Positions 23,801 to 37,325 of a DNA stretch of 64,000 nucleotides are shown here, one piece after another. Each line of letters starts with the position of its first letter. Positions within the stretch are counted from its first letter, which is position 1. The DNA is from Colletotrichum lupini. Lineage: Eukaryota; Ascomycota; Sordariomycetes; Glomerellales; Glomerellaceae. A program made the position numbers and the translations under genes. Location of the stretch: assembly GCF_023278565.1 (NCBI RefSeq), contig NC_064681.1, positions 1,922,001 through 1,986,000 of the forward strand. Reading direction: 5' to 3'. The notes beneath the pieces were generated by a model. It ran no database searches. It saw only the letters and a list, made by a program, of their open reading frames with translations, and was not told the origin of the DNA.

Positions 23801-26757
23801 GAGCAGTCAACGCACTGTCGTTATCGATGTTGGCAGTCTGAAGGAGGCGGGCCGGTCGGCAGTGGCGGTAGGTGTGGATGCCATACAGTCATCCAAGCGT
23901 CTGAGCGGAAGCTGTCAATCCTACGAACATGTCTTGACGCTAGCAGGCAATAGAGGCAAAATGTAAGAGACGAGGCGAACAGGCGACGAGGATGGCGATG
24001 GAGTGAAGCGAAGCACAAAGTCGAAATGGCGATGCGATGTCAGAGGACGCAGGCGAACCCAGAATAGAGGTGTCCCTGGCGATTGGCATATAAGCAACGT
24101 GATAAGACGTCGGGATATCGTTCAGCTGTGGCGCGGATGTTTGGCAATGATTCCAATGAATGGCGAGAGCCCGCGAGGGCAATTGAGTTGACGAAGGGCG
24201 CGCATAAAGGATCCATCAGTTGGCCCACGTCACATTGGGGTCGAGGCCAACCCGTCCTTGCGGGACCATGATGTGCAGTTGTTGCTACGCCGTGTGGCCG
24301 CAACTGTGGTCGGTGGTCCGGGTCGATGTCTGCAAGCCGGGCCAGTGTCGCAGGCCGAATCTCTTGGGATTCGGGAAGAGGGGGAACTTGGAACGGAATG
24401 AAAATTCAGTTGCACTCGGCTACTCGTCTCACATCAGCTGTGATTCACGAGATGTCAATGGCGGCTTGTCCGTCAATTCACCGGTGCCGTTGAGAAAATA
24501 GCGTCTTGTTGGTCGTGGTCGATGACGGATGGTTGAATACTGAATATGCAGGAAGAAGGAGAAGAGAAAGGAAGAGACGGAGACTCCGGCCAAGTGTGCT
24601 TGACTGGCAGGGCAGACTGAGCCTGTGAAGTGGGTACTAGGCAATCAATGCGGCAGTGACTACCTTCAGGTACGTAGTGACAACCTGCACCTGCTGTAGG
24701 TACCTATTAAGGTACTATGCGGGAGTATTGAGTGCACGGTTCAACCGATGGCTTGGGTCGCCAACTTCCTTCCTCCTTGAGGTAGAAGAGGCGCCGGAAA
24801 GAACAAACCAAAGTTGGAACTTGGAAGTCGCGGAAAGCCCATGGGTCGTTGTTGCTATCTCCCCGGTTTCCCCTTATTATGTAAGATCGTTGGGTGTTCT
24901 TTCTCAAGCATCCCAAGTCATGTCATGCATCTGCACCTACCTTACGTTGAAGGATACTTAAGGTACCTTGGACTGAAGGCCAACGGGGACAAGATCCGGC
25001 GGGAGAATCCAGGGACTTCCTCGCTTCGGACCTTCAGCTCCATGCCCCTCCAGGGCTCAGGTATATTGCCTCGCCTTTACGCCCTTGGCAACATGATCAC
25101 CGTCTTGCAAGGCAAAAACGAACACATCGGCATTGTCGGCGACAGTCTGTCGTCCACTGTAAGAAGGGGCTAACTCCCCTCCATCAAAGCTCAGCAAACC
25201 TGTGTCATGAACCCGTAGCTCTCTGTTTCAAAGTTGAACAGGCGACTTGATACATGTGACTGGTCATAAACCAAAGCCTGCCATCGCAAACCTTCGACGT
25301 CTATCGAGATTGCTACCCCTTGGATCATCCGCTGCAGTGGCTTGTCTACCAATATGCCTGGCTAGCAAACTGCTCGGCCGTCCCGACTGCAGCTTCGTTG
25401 GACTCCTGTAGTCTGTCGCATCTCAAGGAGCAACACCACGGATAGAGACAAAGGAGGTCTAGACACTCGAAAAGCCTACTTTGGCCAAGCTAGCGGGTTT
25501 CCTCGCCCTTCTTACCTCACATGGAATCCTTTACCGCTGCCAGACACGCCAAAGTAGCCTATCGAGGCGCTCACGCTACACATGCTTCTTCATCACCGGT
25601 TGAGCGTCCCGCTACAGAAATGGCCAAAACTTTAAGAATCGGCAGGCTGAATGCATGCCTGTGCTACCAAGAGAAATGTCAGACCATCGCCAACAGACGA
25701 GAGGCGCCCATACTGTATTTGGCTCTTCCGGATTGAAGTGCGAGTCGTCCAAGGTCTCGACTCTCTCCTCGAATCGACGGATGAAGTTCCGTCGCCCTCG
25801 CCTACCGCGTCTAATCCCAATCCCCCCTGCTCGCCAGGTAAGCTGATGGAGTCTCTCTCCGTCGTCTCTCTCCGTCGTCTCCAGAACCAGTCAACTGACG
25901 GATTGCCTGCCATGTCACTGGCCCATTACGCTACCGTATCGAAAGACCCCTCCCGCCGCCCGCGACGGCAGCCTCATGAAGCCCCGTCGGCCATTCCCTC
26001 GGGCCTCTGCTGATTCTTGTCGGCGCGGGAGGTCTCGATCCATCTGCGGGGCGGACACATGGTCGTCGATGAGGCGCGACGGCGGCAGCGCCATGCTGAG
26101 AAGGGAGGGCTTGACATGGCTCTGCCACGCTCTGCACTTTTCCAGAAGCGGGCAAAAGCACTGTGTGTCGATAAGAAGACAGGGATGCCTGCTTTGTACC
26201 CCGGTCCCCAGCTTTCCCAAGAACGACGGGACCACCAGACCGGTGCTGGACGGGGGCCTGGTCCTTGTCTCACCCCTCGTCGTGCCATTTGGCCTTCCGG
26301 CTTTCCCTTGCTTGTTGCGGCACAGCCCTTGGCCGTAGTTGGCAGAGCGCGGGCTTGTCCTTGCTTGGATGACCATGGACGCTATCTTGCTTTGGCTGCC
26401 ACCCACTCAATCCGATGGATGGCAGAAGTTAGTTTTTCCTGTTGATCATCCCGCAGAGTTCAATTGCCCGTGTCCCCCTCTTCCCCTCCCAATTTTTCTG
26501 CTCTTCACGGCTGATCACTCGTTCGACCACAAAATTTCTTAGCCTTGGGATCCGTGAGGCATTGGGATAGGCACGCGGCATACGGATACACGAAAGCGTT
26601 TCCTAAACACGGTTCGACGATAGGTCTGGTTCATGGAGACGCCCCTTCGCACTGCCAGCCCTTCCCTCGGGACGCTCATGCACATCGCAAAGACGCCTTG
26701 GTGACTCGGCGCACCTCGAATGAACCACCCACCGGGTTCCGTCCCAAGATCGACGAC
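20863..26757. other. no gene recognised, about 5.9 kb
   Basis: This long stretch has only short or overlapping frames on both strands and no domain that I can name. 24660-24970 is dotted with TAGGTACC/CCTTA words. The first 200-300 bases are probably the promoter of the GPI protein and the last few hundred that of the aspartic-protease-like gene. A frame at 25915-26406 (minus, 163 codons) is compositionally biased and unconvincing. Confidence 0.4.
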
Positions 26758-29519
26758 ATGCTTCCAACAATCTTTGTCGCAACGGCGCTTGCTGGCATCG
26801 TTCGCGCACAAAGTCAATCCGCAGTTGCTCTCGCTCCTTCAACCGACTGGTACGCTGAGACATTTCCTAAACTGGGCCCGCAATCTCATCTCTAACTGAA
26901 CCAAGGTACGGCGTCGACGGCAACTGGTCAACAGTGAAGTTCCAAGTCGGCACACCGGGACAGTCTGTCAATGTTCTTGCGAGCACGTCCTTGTCTGAAT
27001 TCTGGGCTATCGGAGCCGGTGGCTGTCTTGCAAGTAAGTCTTTCAGCTGTCATTCATCAGCGTATAGATGCCAGCTCGCGCTCTGGCCTAGACATGTCAG
27101 AACTAATATCTCATGAAGAGGAGCCCTTGTGCAACACCGCCAGAGGCAACGTGTTCACCATTGCCGACTCGAAATCCTGGAATCCGTTGGGCGCATGGCA
27201 GCTTGGTCTTGATTATCTCGGCTATGGGGGAAACGGCGACTATGGACTGGACAAGCTTTCAAGCACGCTTTTGACTGGGGATGGAATGAGCATGGACAAC
27301 ATTGTGACCGCGTCAATCAACAGCACCGACTACTATCTCGGATATCTCGGACTCGGCATCACCAAGGGCAGTTTTGGCAATCAGGTTGCCGAATCACCCT
27401 TAACGCAAGCGGTCAAGAATTACGGATGGATCCCCAGTTACAGCTACGGCTATACTGCTGGCGCCTACTATAGTGAGTCCATGCTATCCGCTTCTTTGGT
27501 CGTATACTAACTCTTGCAGTGGGCATGTCTGGCACGCCATGCTCTGTCACTCTGGGAGGCTACGACGCGAGCCGTTTTGTCCCACATAACAACGAATTTT
27601 CCCTGGATCCGAGCGATGGTCTACCTCACGCCCTGGTCCGTGGCGTCGAAGTTACTGTGCCACAAAGCAAGGAGATGCCGAGCGGCTGGGATGCCAAGAC
27701 GAGAATCTTGTCCAACATGTCCACATCTTTCAGTGCCATGATCGACAGCTCAACCCCCTTTCTTTGGCTCCCTGACGCTATTTGCGATGAATTCGCTAGT
27801 GCATTCAACCTGACCTACAACAACACCTTCAACCTGTATACTCTCACCGATGAACAGTATGCCAACTTTAAGGCTGGCGCATCTTCCTACTCGTTCACCT
27901 TCTCCTTTTCTAGCCATGACAACAGTGACGACTTTGGCCACCCGCTCACCGTACCGGGCGTGGTCAACATCACAATCACAGCTGCAGCTTTTGCGCAAGT
28001 TTTGCGATATCCTTTTCAGAGCGAGACGATTAAATACGGCGAACCTTCAGTGCCTTACTTCCCTCTTCGAAGAGCCTCCAACTTGACCAATACGTTCATC
28101 ATCGGAAGGTCGTTTCTTCAAGAGGCTTACTTGATCACCAAGTACGATACAGGCGTGTTCTCTCTCCACCAGGCCCTGTTCCCGGATGCTCCTCTGCAAT
28201 CCTTTCAGCTGAAGAGTATTGTGCAGCCTAGCAATAGCCCTTTCCCACCGCCGGCCCAGGTAAATTCTCATACAGGTCTCTCGACAGCGCAAATGGGTGG
28301 CATTGCGGCAGGCGTGATCGCCGCTTGCCTGATAATGCTTGCTGGCTTCTTTTTCTACCGTCGCCGCCAGCGAAAGACGCAGGAGATGACTAGGTCGTTG
28401 GAAGATGGGAAAGATGCCGCGTCGTCAATTATGCCAGAGTCGCCAAGAAGCCCAATGGCCAAGTTCTTCACAAAAGTCCGGGGCAAAAAGAAGACTCAGC
28501 GCGTATCGACACACGAGGTTATGGGCAGCACGGCCCAGCCTGTGGAAGTTGCGGCTGATGCTAACCACGCAGTGTACGAGTTGCCTGCACCGATAGGTCC
28601 GGTCGAGCTAGACGGAGACGACAACAAGTCGGTCCATGAGCACACCGAATTCGGGACGGAAGATACGCAAGATGTGAGCGCGTACGAGCTTGCGAGGAGA
28701 AAAGTGGAGTTCCAACTTCAAGGCCCTGTCCCGGCGTACTCCCCTCCAGAGAATCCGGCCGACTTTCCGCCTGCCGAGAAGCCGATGCAGTACACGAGCC
28801 CTGTCGCGACTTTCAGACCTGAACATTTTGGGTTATTGCCTGCTTCGTCTCCAGCATCTGCCTCTTCACCTTCGTCTCCCACAGTGTGCGACAATTCTTC
28901 GTCAACCCATGGCTCCTTGCCATCGCCAATGAGCCCCCGCGCTGGAGAATGGACGAACCGCCTATCTGATCTCCCATCACCCCTGACAGAAGGTCCGTCG
29001 TACCCATCACCAACCTTCACTGTCAGCAACCCTGGCAACACACTGCCTCAACCTGTGTCCCCCGAGAGTGAGGCGTTTACAGCAACCCGCGCCACCTTCT
29101 CACCTATGCCGCCAAACGTTCCTCTGCCTGCCCTTCCTTCACCGCCTTCATCAACTCATCAAAGAGCACCAATCGACCCATCAAACATCGTCTGCTTGGG
29201 TCCTTTGCCAGAGAACGTGTCTCTTCCAGAGCCCGAGGTGGTCCCCCCTCCGCTAGCATACTCTCACGGGACCAACCTTGCCGTGCCGGAGGACCTCACT
29301 GCTCATCGCCTGTCTACCGATACTTTGGGCAGCAACTGGACCGAGTTCGAGGAGGAGCTAATGGCTCAGGACAACTTGACGAGACAAGTGAGCCTACCAG
29401 ATGAGGAGAGGAGTCAGCAAGCGGAATCAACCTCTCTGCGAAGCCTACAACGCCTCGACGGCTCCGAATTCATCCACATTCCCCAGATGGCAGAGCGTCG
29501 CTACAGCTGGGAGAACTAA
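26758..29519 (+). CDS. membrane-anchored pepsin-like (A1) protein, catalytic site degenerate
   Basis: Four exons, 26758-26849, 26906-27033, 27119-27472 and 27520-29519, give 857 residues; all junctions fit in phase with GT/AG borders. A signal peptide (MLPTIFVATALAGIVRA) is followed by the A1 fold start (KFQVGTPGQSVNVL). In active pepsins the next residues are Asp-Thr-Gly; here they are Ser57-Thr58-Ser59, so the first catalytic Asp is missing. The second motif is Asp267-Ser-Ser-Thr, so that Asp is kept. A single transmembrane helix spans about residues 452-474, followed by RRRQRK and a cytoplasmic tail of about 380 residues rich in Pro and Ser. It is probably not a protease but a surface binding or sensor protein of the plasma membrane. 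Similar proteins with a missing first Asp are common in filamentous fungi, but their function is unclear to me. Confidence 0.85.
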
Positions 29520-30429
29520 CAACATGGAAAGCCTGCCATTCTTTCCAGAAAAATGACTTGATCTTTAAAAATAACCACTTATAATGCACGACTGCAGAGA
29601 AAGCGGCCGGCACTATTTCTACTTCTTTCTTTCTTTCTTTTTTTCGACAGTCCGATTTTTTCAGATTTGAATCAATCAAAATAAAGCGAAGGAGTTTGGG
29701 ATAGGATGTCCCCCTAGAAAGGGGGACACAGGGATATCAGCATGCAGACATGCCGGCGTTTAGGTGCCCACAAAATTGGACTTGGGAAAGGACTTGATTG
29801 ATTGCGCGAAGCGGGAACCTTATCCCAGATGGAGATGGAGAGTACAGAGTCTAGCTACGAGCAGATCTGAACCAGGAGCTTGGATTCTGTTTGCGATATG
29901 CTCAAAAGGGAGCGAGATAGAGAGGTGGCGAGGTCACCGAAGCTGCCGTGTTCTGGCATCTGGACAAGCCTCACCATCTCTGGTTTCCACTCTCGACATC
30001 GTAGAGAAATAAATGAATAAATTCAAAATCAAATGAATGGTCTTTCTCTCCTCACGTATGATTTTCCCGTGAGTGGATTGGGTTCTGTAAAGGTCAGGAA
30101 ACATCACCGAGGGCTAAGAGCATCGCTGAGTTTGATTCCAACCTCTACTGTGGATAACAAGTGCACGTTTGGAAGACGGATAATTGATGTACGTTATCTG
30201 CTATACGCGATAGCAGGCCCAAGTCTAAGTGTATTTAAGCCGGAGGGCGACTGCTTTGGAAAGGGTGTAATCTCATTGTCTGATCTGTCGCATCTTCCCG
30301 CGTTGGGCACGTGAACGATGTGGTATACAAAATCCTCAGCCCAGACCTCCCAACGGCTCCGTCAAGGAGAGGTCGAACCAAGTAACTCTCCAGCAACGAG
30401 AAAACTTTCCGAGGCAGTCTTCTTGCCCG
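29520..30429. other. convergent 3' intergenic region
   Basis: This lies between the ends of the aspartic-protease-like gene (plus) and TAH18 (minus). It contains a TTTC microsatellite near 29620-29645 and no recognisable gene. Confidence 0.5.
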
Positions 30430-33370
30430 TTACCAAATCTCCTCCCACCAAGTCAGCCTCGCAAAGGCAGCCTCCACGGTCGCGTCGTCCGGGTACCTCG
30501 ACGAGTCGCCGCGCAAACAATCCTTGACGGCCTCCTTGACGGCGCGCGACATCTTGAGGCTGCCGCCGCAGACGACGAAGATGGCGTCCGAGGCGACCAT
30601 GGCGCGGATGGTTTCGGGGTGGTTGCGGATCACGTCCTGGACGTAGGCTCGCGGGACGGACTTGTCGCGAGAAAAGGCTGGCAGGACGTCGAATTTGGGG
30701 TTGGCGGGGGTTGCGGATGCGGCGTCGGCGTGGTTGATTGTAGCGGCAGCTGCAGCTGCAGCAGAATCGGTAGTAGTAGTGGTAGTGGTAGGAAAAGAAG
30801 GCAGGGTATACTTCGCCTTGAGGTCTTCCCAGACGTCACTAAAGTGGAAATCTGCTTCTCTGCTGCGGCTACCGAAGAAGACGGCGGTATCGCCGACGCT
30901 CACACCTGAGGCGAGGTGGGAGAGGCGTTCTTCGATAAAGAGGCGGAGGGGCGCAACGCCGGTGCCTGTTGCCACGGCGCAAAGGGGCCGGCGGGCGTGG
31001 ATGGGCCCGTGGAGGGATGCGGAGCTGCGGTGGAGGGTTATGCGGAGAGGGGTTCCGGGCGAGGTCAGGGATTCGAGGTAGCGAGAGCAGAGGCCCTGGC
31101 GGATTTTGCGGAGGATGGTCTGGTATTTGACGAGGGCTATCAGCAGGGTGATGCTCGTCTTCGTTCCTGTTGTCATTGTCGTAGTCGTCGTCGACGTCGT
31201 CTCTTGAGAGGGCGGGAGGCTGGGTTGGTGGGTAATGCTGGCTATGCTAAAGTCTCGGCCGCGCATGACGGGGAACATGTCGAGGACGCGGCTCAGGGGT
31301 ATCCGGACGGAGGTGAACTCCTCGAGGACCTCGAGGATGGTGCGGCGGGGCCTGGTGGTGTAGTCGTAGAACTCATCAGTGTACTCGCGCATGGTAAACT
31401 CAAGGAGGCGCTCCTTGTGGTATTCGTCGTCGGAGAAGTAGTACATCTCTTTGAGGAAGCTTCGGCGCGGGGTGCAGGTGATGTCAAGATTGTGCGTGAG
31501 CAAATCACGTAGGGTCGTCGGACGGTCGTGACTGATGTAGAGACCTCGAGGGAGATTGGTGGCCCCAGAAGAAGACCTGAAGGACAGAGGAGAGTCGGCA
31601 ATGTTGTTCCATTGCATTAGGTCTATGAGCTTTTGGACGTCTTTGGGGAAGTTCTTTGGATAGATCGTTAGGCTGTCAAACGGGTTTATTGTGGGAGGTC
31701 CATTGGCAGAAGGCTCGACGGCGAGGCGTACGAGACGGACGTCTTGGAAGTGTTTCGTAGGCGTCACTCTTTCATTGAGTTCGAGTGAGGCGGCATGGCC
31801 GTCAGGGATGGGTAAGAGAGTTGTTGGAGGAGTTTGATTTTGAGATTCGAGCCCGTCTCCCGTTGGCGAAGGTTCGGCAATAGTCATTTCATTGGTCGCA
31901 TGTGTTATATCCTCGATGGCGCTCATTGTCTTTGAGTTGGGAGAAGTACCGTTGGGCTGGTCGTCGTTTCCGATCTCTACCACATGCCCGTTTGTCTTAT
32001 GCTCGCCACTGCTGCCAGAGGTTCCATTTTGTAGTGTCTCTGTGCTCGTGGCTAGCTCGACGGTGTACCTCGGGGGTAAAAGAGCGCCCTCTGGGATGGG
32101 AGAGACCCCTTCTGGCAGGGGGTACAGCTCGAGTAACCGCTTTTGCAAGTCTGCGGCCCAAGGCATGTATCTTTCGTCCGCTCTGCTCGATACTCAGTTA
32201 AAATCATCAGATCAGGTAACAGTTGGGAGGATGGGTTTTATGGTATTTCCAACACGGAGCAAGATATTTGCCTTCCATCGAATGTTCGATAGACGGATAC
32301 AAATGATGGGGGGAGAATAAGAGAATGTCAACAAGGTCTGAAGAAGGCTTGGGACGACTGATAGACACACCTATCGCAGTCGGGGCTGACAAGACGGAAT
32401 AACTCAAGCACTGTCGAATCAAAAGGTAGACCGTATCGAACGCACTAGCATTTCGATGATTGGACTCTAAATATTCGTTCTCTCATGAGCAGTGTGCTGA
32501 GGAGCGAGTCCACTATAAAGCTTGTTGAAGCTCTAGATGAGAAGGATATGCACGATGGGAGAAGCACACAGAGACAAGATCCCAAGAGATGATGGTGGTC
32601 TCGCATCTTGATGTTGTGGACAGCTTTGTCACAGAACGGAACGCACAACCACCCGAAATGAAGATGGGAAATGAGGGCGAAGTAAGAGGAAGTCGACAGA
32701 AACTTACCCATCCGAGTCTTGCTCGTCTGCTTCGCCTCGTGGATAATACTCTACGGCACCCAGTTGCTCTAGCCGCTTATGCAACTTTCGAGCAGCCCAG
32801 TTAAATCTGTGGGAAATATCAGCCGTTGAAACTATTGCTGATAATAGCAACCGTAGTCCTCAACGAAGGCGAGAAGGGGAAATAACGCCCGAGGACCAAA
32901 CGACATACTTGATGTATAGGCTATCGCCAAGTCCAAATGTCGTGAACTTCACCGCGCCGAGGCAGCCAGGTGGTAGCTTCTTCCTCAAAAGGCTTTTCCA
33001 AAAGGCAATCGAATTACGAGGCATATCACCTTGGCCCGTCGTTGATATGACAAAGATGACCATCGAGTATTGAAGCAACACGCTCTACCAGAGAAGTCAG
33101 CAATGCGTGAGGTATGGTGCCCAATGACGTGTAATGAAGTGCATTGGTAGACAGATCTGCAGTAGCACATTCAGGCTTAAGGAGACCTACCAACTGAGCT
33201 CCGTTCATCTCATCAACCTTGGTCTTGAAATGCAGACGCTGGGCATTGCGACCAATTTCTTCGGCAATATCCTGAGCATTGCCGGTCTCCGAGCCGTAAA
33301 GGACCAACATGGACCGGCCTGGCAGGTCAGCCACCACGGCCGGCTCGGGACCGGTGATTTCGGCGACCAT
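30430..33370 (-). CDS. TAH18: NADPH-dependent diflavin oxidoreductase Tah18 (NDOR1)
   Basis: Four exons, 33370-33191, 33084-32909, 32806-32708 and 32185-30430, give 736 residues. The family passes electrons from NADPH through FAD and FMN to Dre2 in cytosolic Fe-S protein assembly. Visible parts are the flavodoxin domain with LYGSETGNAQDIAEEIGR, STTGQGDMP and FGLGDSLY; the linker FNWAARKLHKRL; the FAD domain with RxFSIAS; NADPH-binding GTGVAP, FFGSR and CGGS; and a C-terminal WWEEIW. It is longer than yeast Tah18 (about 620 residues). The extra length is a Ser/Thr/Asn-rich linker of about 100 residues after PLPEG and Thr- and Ala-runs in the reductase half. Intron 3 is 522 bp, long for a fungus, and its acceptor (TATCGAG) is weak; I chose it because it alone restores the conserved frame. 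Confidence 0.92.
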
Positions 33371-36300
33371 ATTCCTTGAACCGAATTTGAGGCGAGGTAC
33401 TTGTTGCTTGCGGAAAGCTGATGGCAGGTTCTATCCGGACTTGCTTGTATTGTGAACGTCAACTGCAGCGTGATCCGGGTGGGACCTTTCAAAATCGTGA
33501 CTCTGACAAGATGCGGCTCTTGGGTCTGCTAGCGCGGGGGTGCAGCTTCTCGGAAATGTTTTTTCTCTGTCTTCCCAGCGGCATCGGAGCTGCAGGAGCC
33601 ATTCGGACTCTCAAGGCGCGAAAATGCATGTGCTTTGTTGAGTCACGTGTTATCGCACTGGCTTGATTTTGAGTTATTCAAGTACAAATAGAAACTTGGG
33701 AATCTCAGTCAGACGTAAAAGCTGGAAAAAGAGAAATTATACGTCGTGATAGTCGAGTTTAGAGACAATCCTCGAAACGTCATTGAGTGCTCGGAATTGT
33801 CTGGGGCACATGCTCTTGCGAGCGAGCGTAAGGCAGCCTGTCAAGGCCTGTGTATCGGTCAGCCACAAGCATGGATAACAGCCGACCTCCCCAAGATCCA
33901 GGTACGTCTTTTGCATGCGCCACAGGTGGGAGAGAATCCCATCGAAGAGTTGCAGGGCACCAGGACCCAGTGCCGGAACTTAGACAGTCACTAATCCCAA
34001 CAAGATTAGAGCGGCGATTCATGGGCTGAGACCCCCTAACAACTAAAGATGCGGCGGTGTGCTGCCTTGCATGCAAGGTAACGGTTGGGCGGGCTGGGAC
34101 CACCTCACGCACGGGAGGTCGGCGCTGGTGTCACTCTCCAGGCAGGGCGAGTAACAGCATGCCCCATACCGAAGAAGCTCCTGTGGAGAAGCTTGAGGCG
34201 CTTTACTGCGAGACGACAGATGAGGCAAAGTCAGGGAAAACCTTCACGACTCAGGTCTCCGCCTTACCACGCCTCGAGCTGCTGACACGACTGTTTCCGT
34301 CCTCACCGAATCCCATGCGAGCTCAGGATTCTTGCTGACGATGGCGTCCACCAAGCGAAATAGCAGGCGCAGGTCTGAAGACGCGGACTCATCTGTTCTG
34401 CCCGGGCAGTTGCTCTTTGCGCTATCCGAACATCCTCAATACTATCCTGGGTGGGAGATTGTCTGTCGATCTGTACGCGCGACAGTCATCCCCTTGCTGA
34501 TTGGTGTTGGTTGAGCATCGGATATTCGCGCTCGTGTTGACATCAATATCGGACATGAGAGCGCGGGATTGATAGGAGTAGCTGAGTCCAGGACAAGGGA
34601 CAGAGGGAATCTGCTGCCCTCGTCCCTTCTTTGCACTGTTGGCCGCCCCCCTGCGTTGCACCGTTAAGACCCATGGAGCTTTAGCGCGGATTGCTAGGGG
34701 ACCCTCACCAAAATCTTCATGCGCTCCGCGAGATCCAGTGGGCCGTGGGAAATTGTATCATTCCGGACGCCAAAGCATCTCTCCGCGGTCCCATAGATAC
34801 GGGAGGACGATGCTGACCAGGGACGGGAGATGGGCCCTGAATTGGCATCCGCCGGAACCACATTGCTGAACCGGCCGGGCCAGCCGTCGCGTCACTCGCG
34901 TGTGTGCAAGCTGTGAATGTCTTGTATTGCCGTAGTTGAGGCTTGGGATTGGCGACGTGTAATTACACTGCCGACTGTGACCCGTCGCTTGCTCTAGGCT
35001 CAACGTCCGGTTTGGTTGATAGACTACTGCAAGGTGCAAACCAAGCTAGAAAACAAACTGCATTGATATATGGTTTGGCTAAGATGAACCAGCGTGACCA
35101 GGTTCACTGAGGCAAGGTTAGGCAAAACAGAATCCATTCGGTAGACGCACGCATACAGGGTAGTCTCTCGCGATGGACCGTGGATTTAAATATCCGATTC
35201 ATGTCTCTCGCAGCGTCGCACGAGGCAGTCCAGGAAATAAGATCGAAAAGATTGATCGTGATCGTTGACTGTGGTCATTAATAAAAAAAGGGGTTTTGCG
35301 CAATACTGGCTCTGAGAGAAATCAACTCACGTCCAGACAGGAGAGGGTACTTCGTACCAGGCCACAAATGGTATCAATAAGCAGAGGATGAACGAGCAAG
35401 ATTTGCCGGCATTGGGCTGATTGTGAGCTTTCAGAGATAATGTTGCACAAGAGCGTCCCATCCGGCTGCTCTCACAGTGTAGACATGAGAGGTTATAACC
35501 AGACCATTGCGAGCAATCTTCAAAGAACACAGCCAGCAATATGAAGTAGAAGAGTGTATACTGGGCGAGGTGATTCCTTTCAATTGTTGACAGGCGGATC
35601 CCAGGAAAATCGTGTTGTTTGATGCAAGTCTTGCCGATGTTGAGCAGTGAGGTACGAATACCGGCGGCCAATCGGGATCTGTGGATGCGGCAAACGTGGG
35701 CAAATCGGGCCAGCAAGCACCTGGGGGCCATCTTGGGGATGCCAAAATATCAGACTTCAAGGTTTGTGGACTGAAAATCGCACGTGAGCAACCACAATGG
35801 TCGCGGGTAGCTGCAAACACTTTGGGCCGACACAAAGACAAGTCAGGTCCGCTATCCGTCCTCCGTAGAGACCAGACCGTAGCTGCCGAGATCTTTGTCG
35901 CATTTCTGGCGGCCGGTGGCTCCACGAACACGCACATCAGCGGGTGGGCACTGGTTCAGGCCTGGCTTGGCTAGGATCCCATCACGACCATTTTGCGGGG
36001 GAAGAGTCATACCACCGCCCTGATAGGCCAATGCTGTTGTCACCGCCTGGGCAGATCACACAGGTTTCTTCTCGTGTGAGTTGCATGTTTTTTGTTGATG
36101 GGTTGCTCAGCCTAAGTGTCTTTCAGCCAGTCAGGGCTTATGTTGACGACCGACGTGGTTGATAAGGTCCGATGTATAAATTAATGTTGCGGTACCGGTA
36201 CTCCGCCCTCGAAAGGTACATCGATGGAAAGGGGGGGAAAGTAAGAAGAAGAAAAAGAAGCAATGGAGAAGCTGCACCTTTCTTCTCCTAGCAGGGGTTG

Positions 36301-37325
36301 CCGTCTGGCCCATCTCTAAAAGCCCGTGCTCTGTGGCTTGAACAGATGGCCTGTTAGGTACCTGCCATGTCCAACACTATCGTGTGGGTCTTTCCTGGAT
36401 GGATGGCATTCCACCGCCTTACCTTCCCAGGGTTGGTAAGGGGACCTCCTTCCACTTCAACACTGGCAAGACGACCTTTCATGAAGGTTTAGGTTAATAA
36501 GGCACCTAGGCACCTATGGCACCTTAAAGTAGGTAAATAGTTGACGCGTGAGGAAAGAGATGAGGTGAGCAGCTTCATCCCGCCTCATGGTTCAAGGCAC
36601 TTTCTGACGTGGAACTGAAGCTGTCCCTGCGTGTTTGCACAACAGAACTGTTCTGTCCTGGGTTCCTGTTGATAAATATATCGTAATCATACAAAAAAAA
36701 CAATAAGCCCATCGCGTCATCCGGCGAGAAACATATGGAAAGCTGCTGCGCTGCCGTCATTTCCATTCGTGCCTTCCCCCTTCCCCCTTCTCCTTACCCC
36801 ATACCCCCCTACCCGGCTGCTGCAGACACAATAGGCAAGTACCCACCCACACCCTCGTCTTTCCGCACCGCCACAGCAGCTTAGGAGCCCGCTCTTGCCA
36901 TCCCAAGGTACCCAGAACGTGGGCCGCACCTGCTGTTCGGTGGGTTTGCGCCTCGCTTACCCTCGTCCTCTGTTTCCCCTGCTCACCAGAAAAAAAATAT
37001 TTGTATTTGAGGTCGCGGCTTGAGCCATCCCTTTCCTCTCTCCTTTCCCTCCACATCACAAATTCAAGATCCTGTGTCACCGCGCAACGCAACGTCGTCT
37101 GTCAACTTTTTTCAAGCTTTCTAGGGCACCAAGCTACCCTGAGAAAATTCCCCCTCATTGTTTCAGAGTTCTAATCCACCGAACTTCCATTCTCCATCAA
37201 TCTCGAATCTTCGTTCCTGCCACCGGGTCCAAGTTCGCACGTCATCTGTTATCACGCACTTCACCGAAACGCAGCCTCAACCTCCACAAACCTCCGTCTC
37301 CATCCACCAGACCAACACCGCCAAA
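33371..37325. other. divergent intergenic region, about 4 kb, no gene recognised
   Basis: Both flanking genes read away from this stretch. Frames at 35327-35937 (minus) overlap each other and show no domain. TAGGTACC/CACCT words cluster at 36350-36535. From 36750 to 37150 the plus strand is C/T-rich, typical of the promoter and leader of a highly expressed fungal gene, here the RRM protein. Confidence 0.45.

Noticed and set aside
25915..26406. 163-codon minus frame in the gene-poor stretch
   Set aside because: Composition is Arg/Pro/Ser-biased and several other frames are open in the same place. No domain.
35327..35937. Overlapping minus frames of 134 and 168 codons
   Set aside because: Two frames over the same DNA, neither with a domain, signal peptide or intron support.
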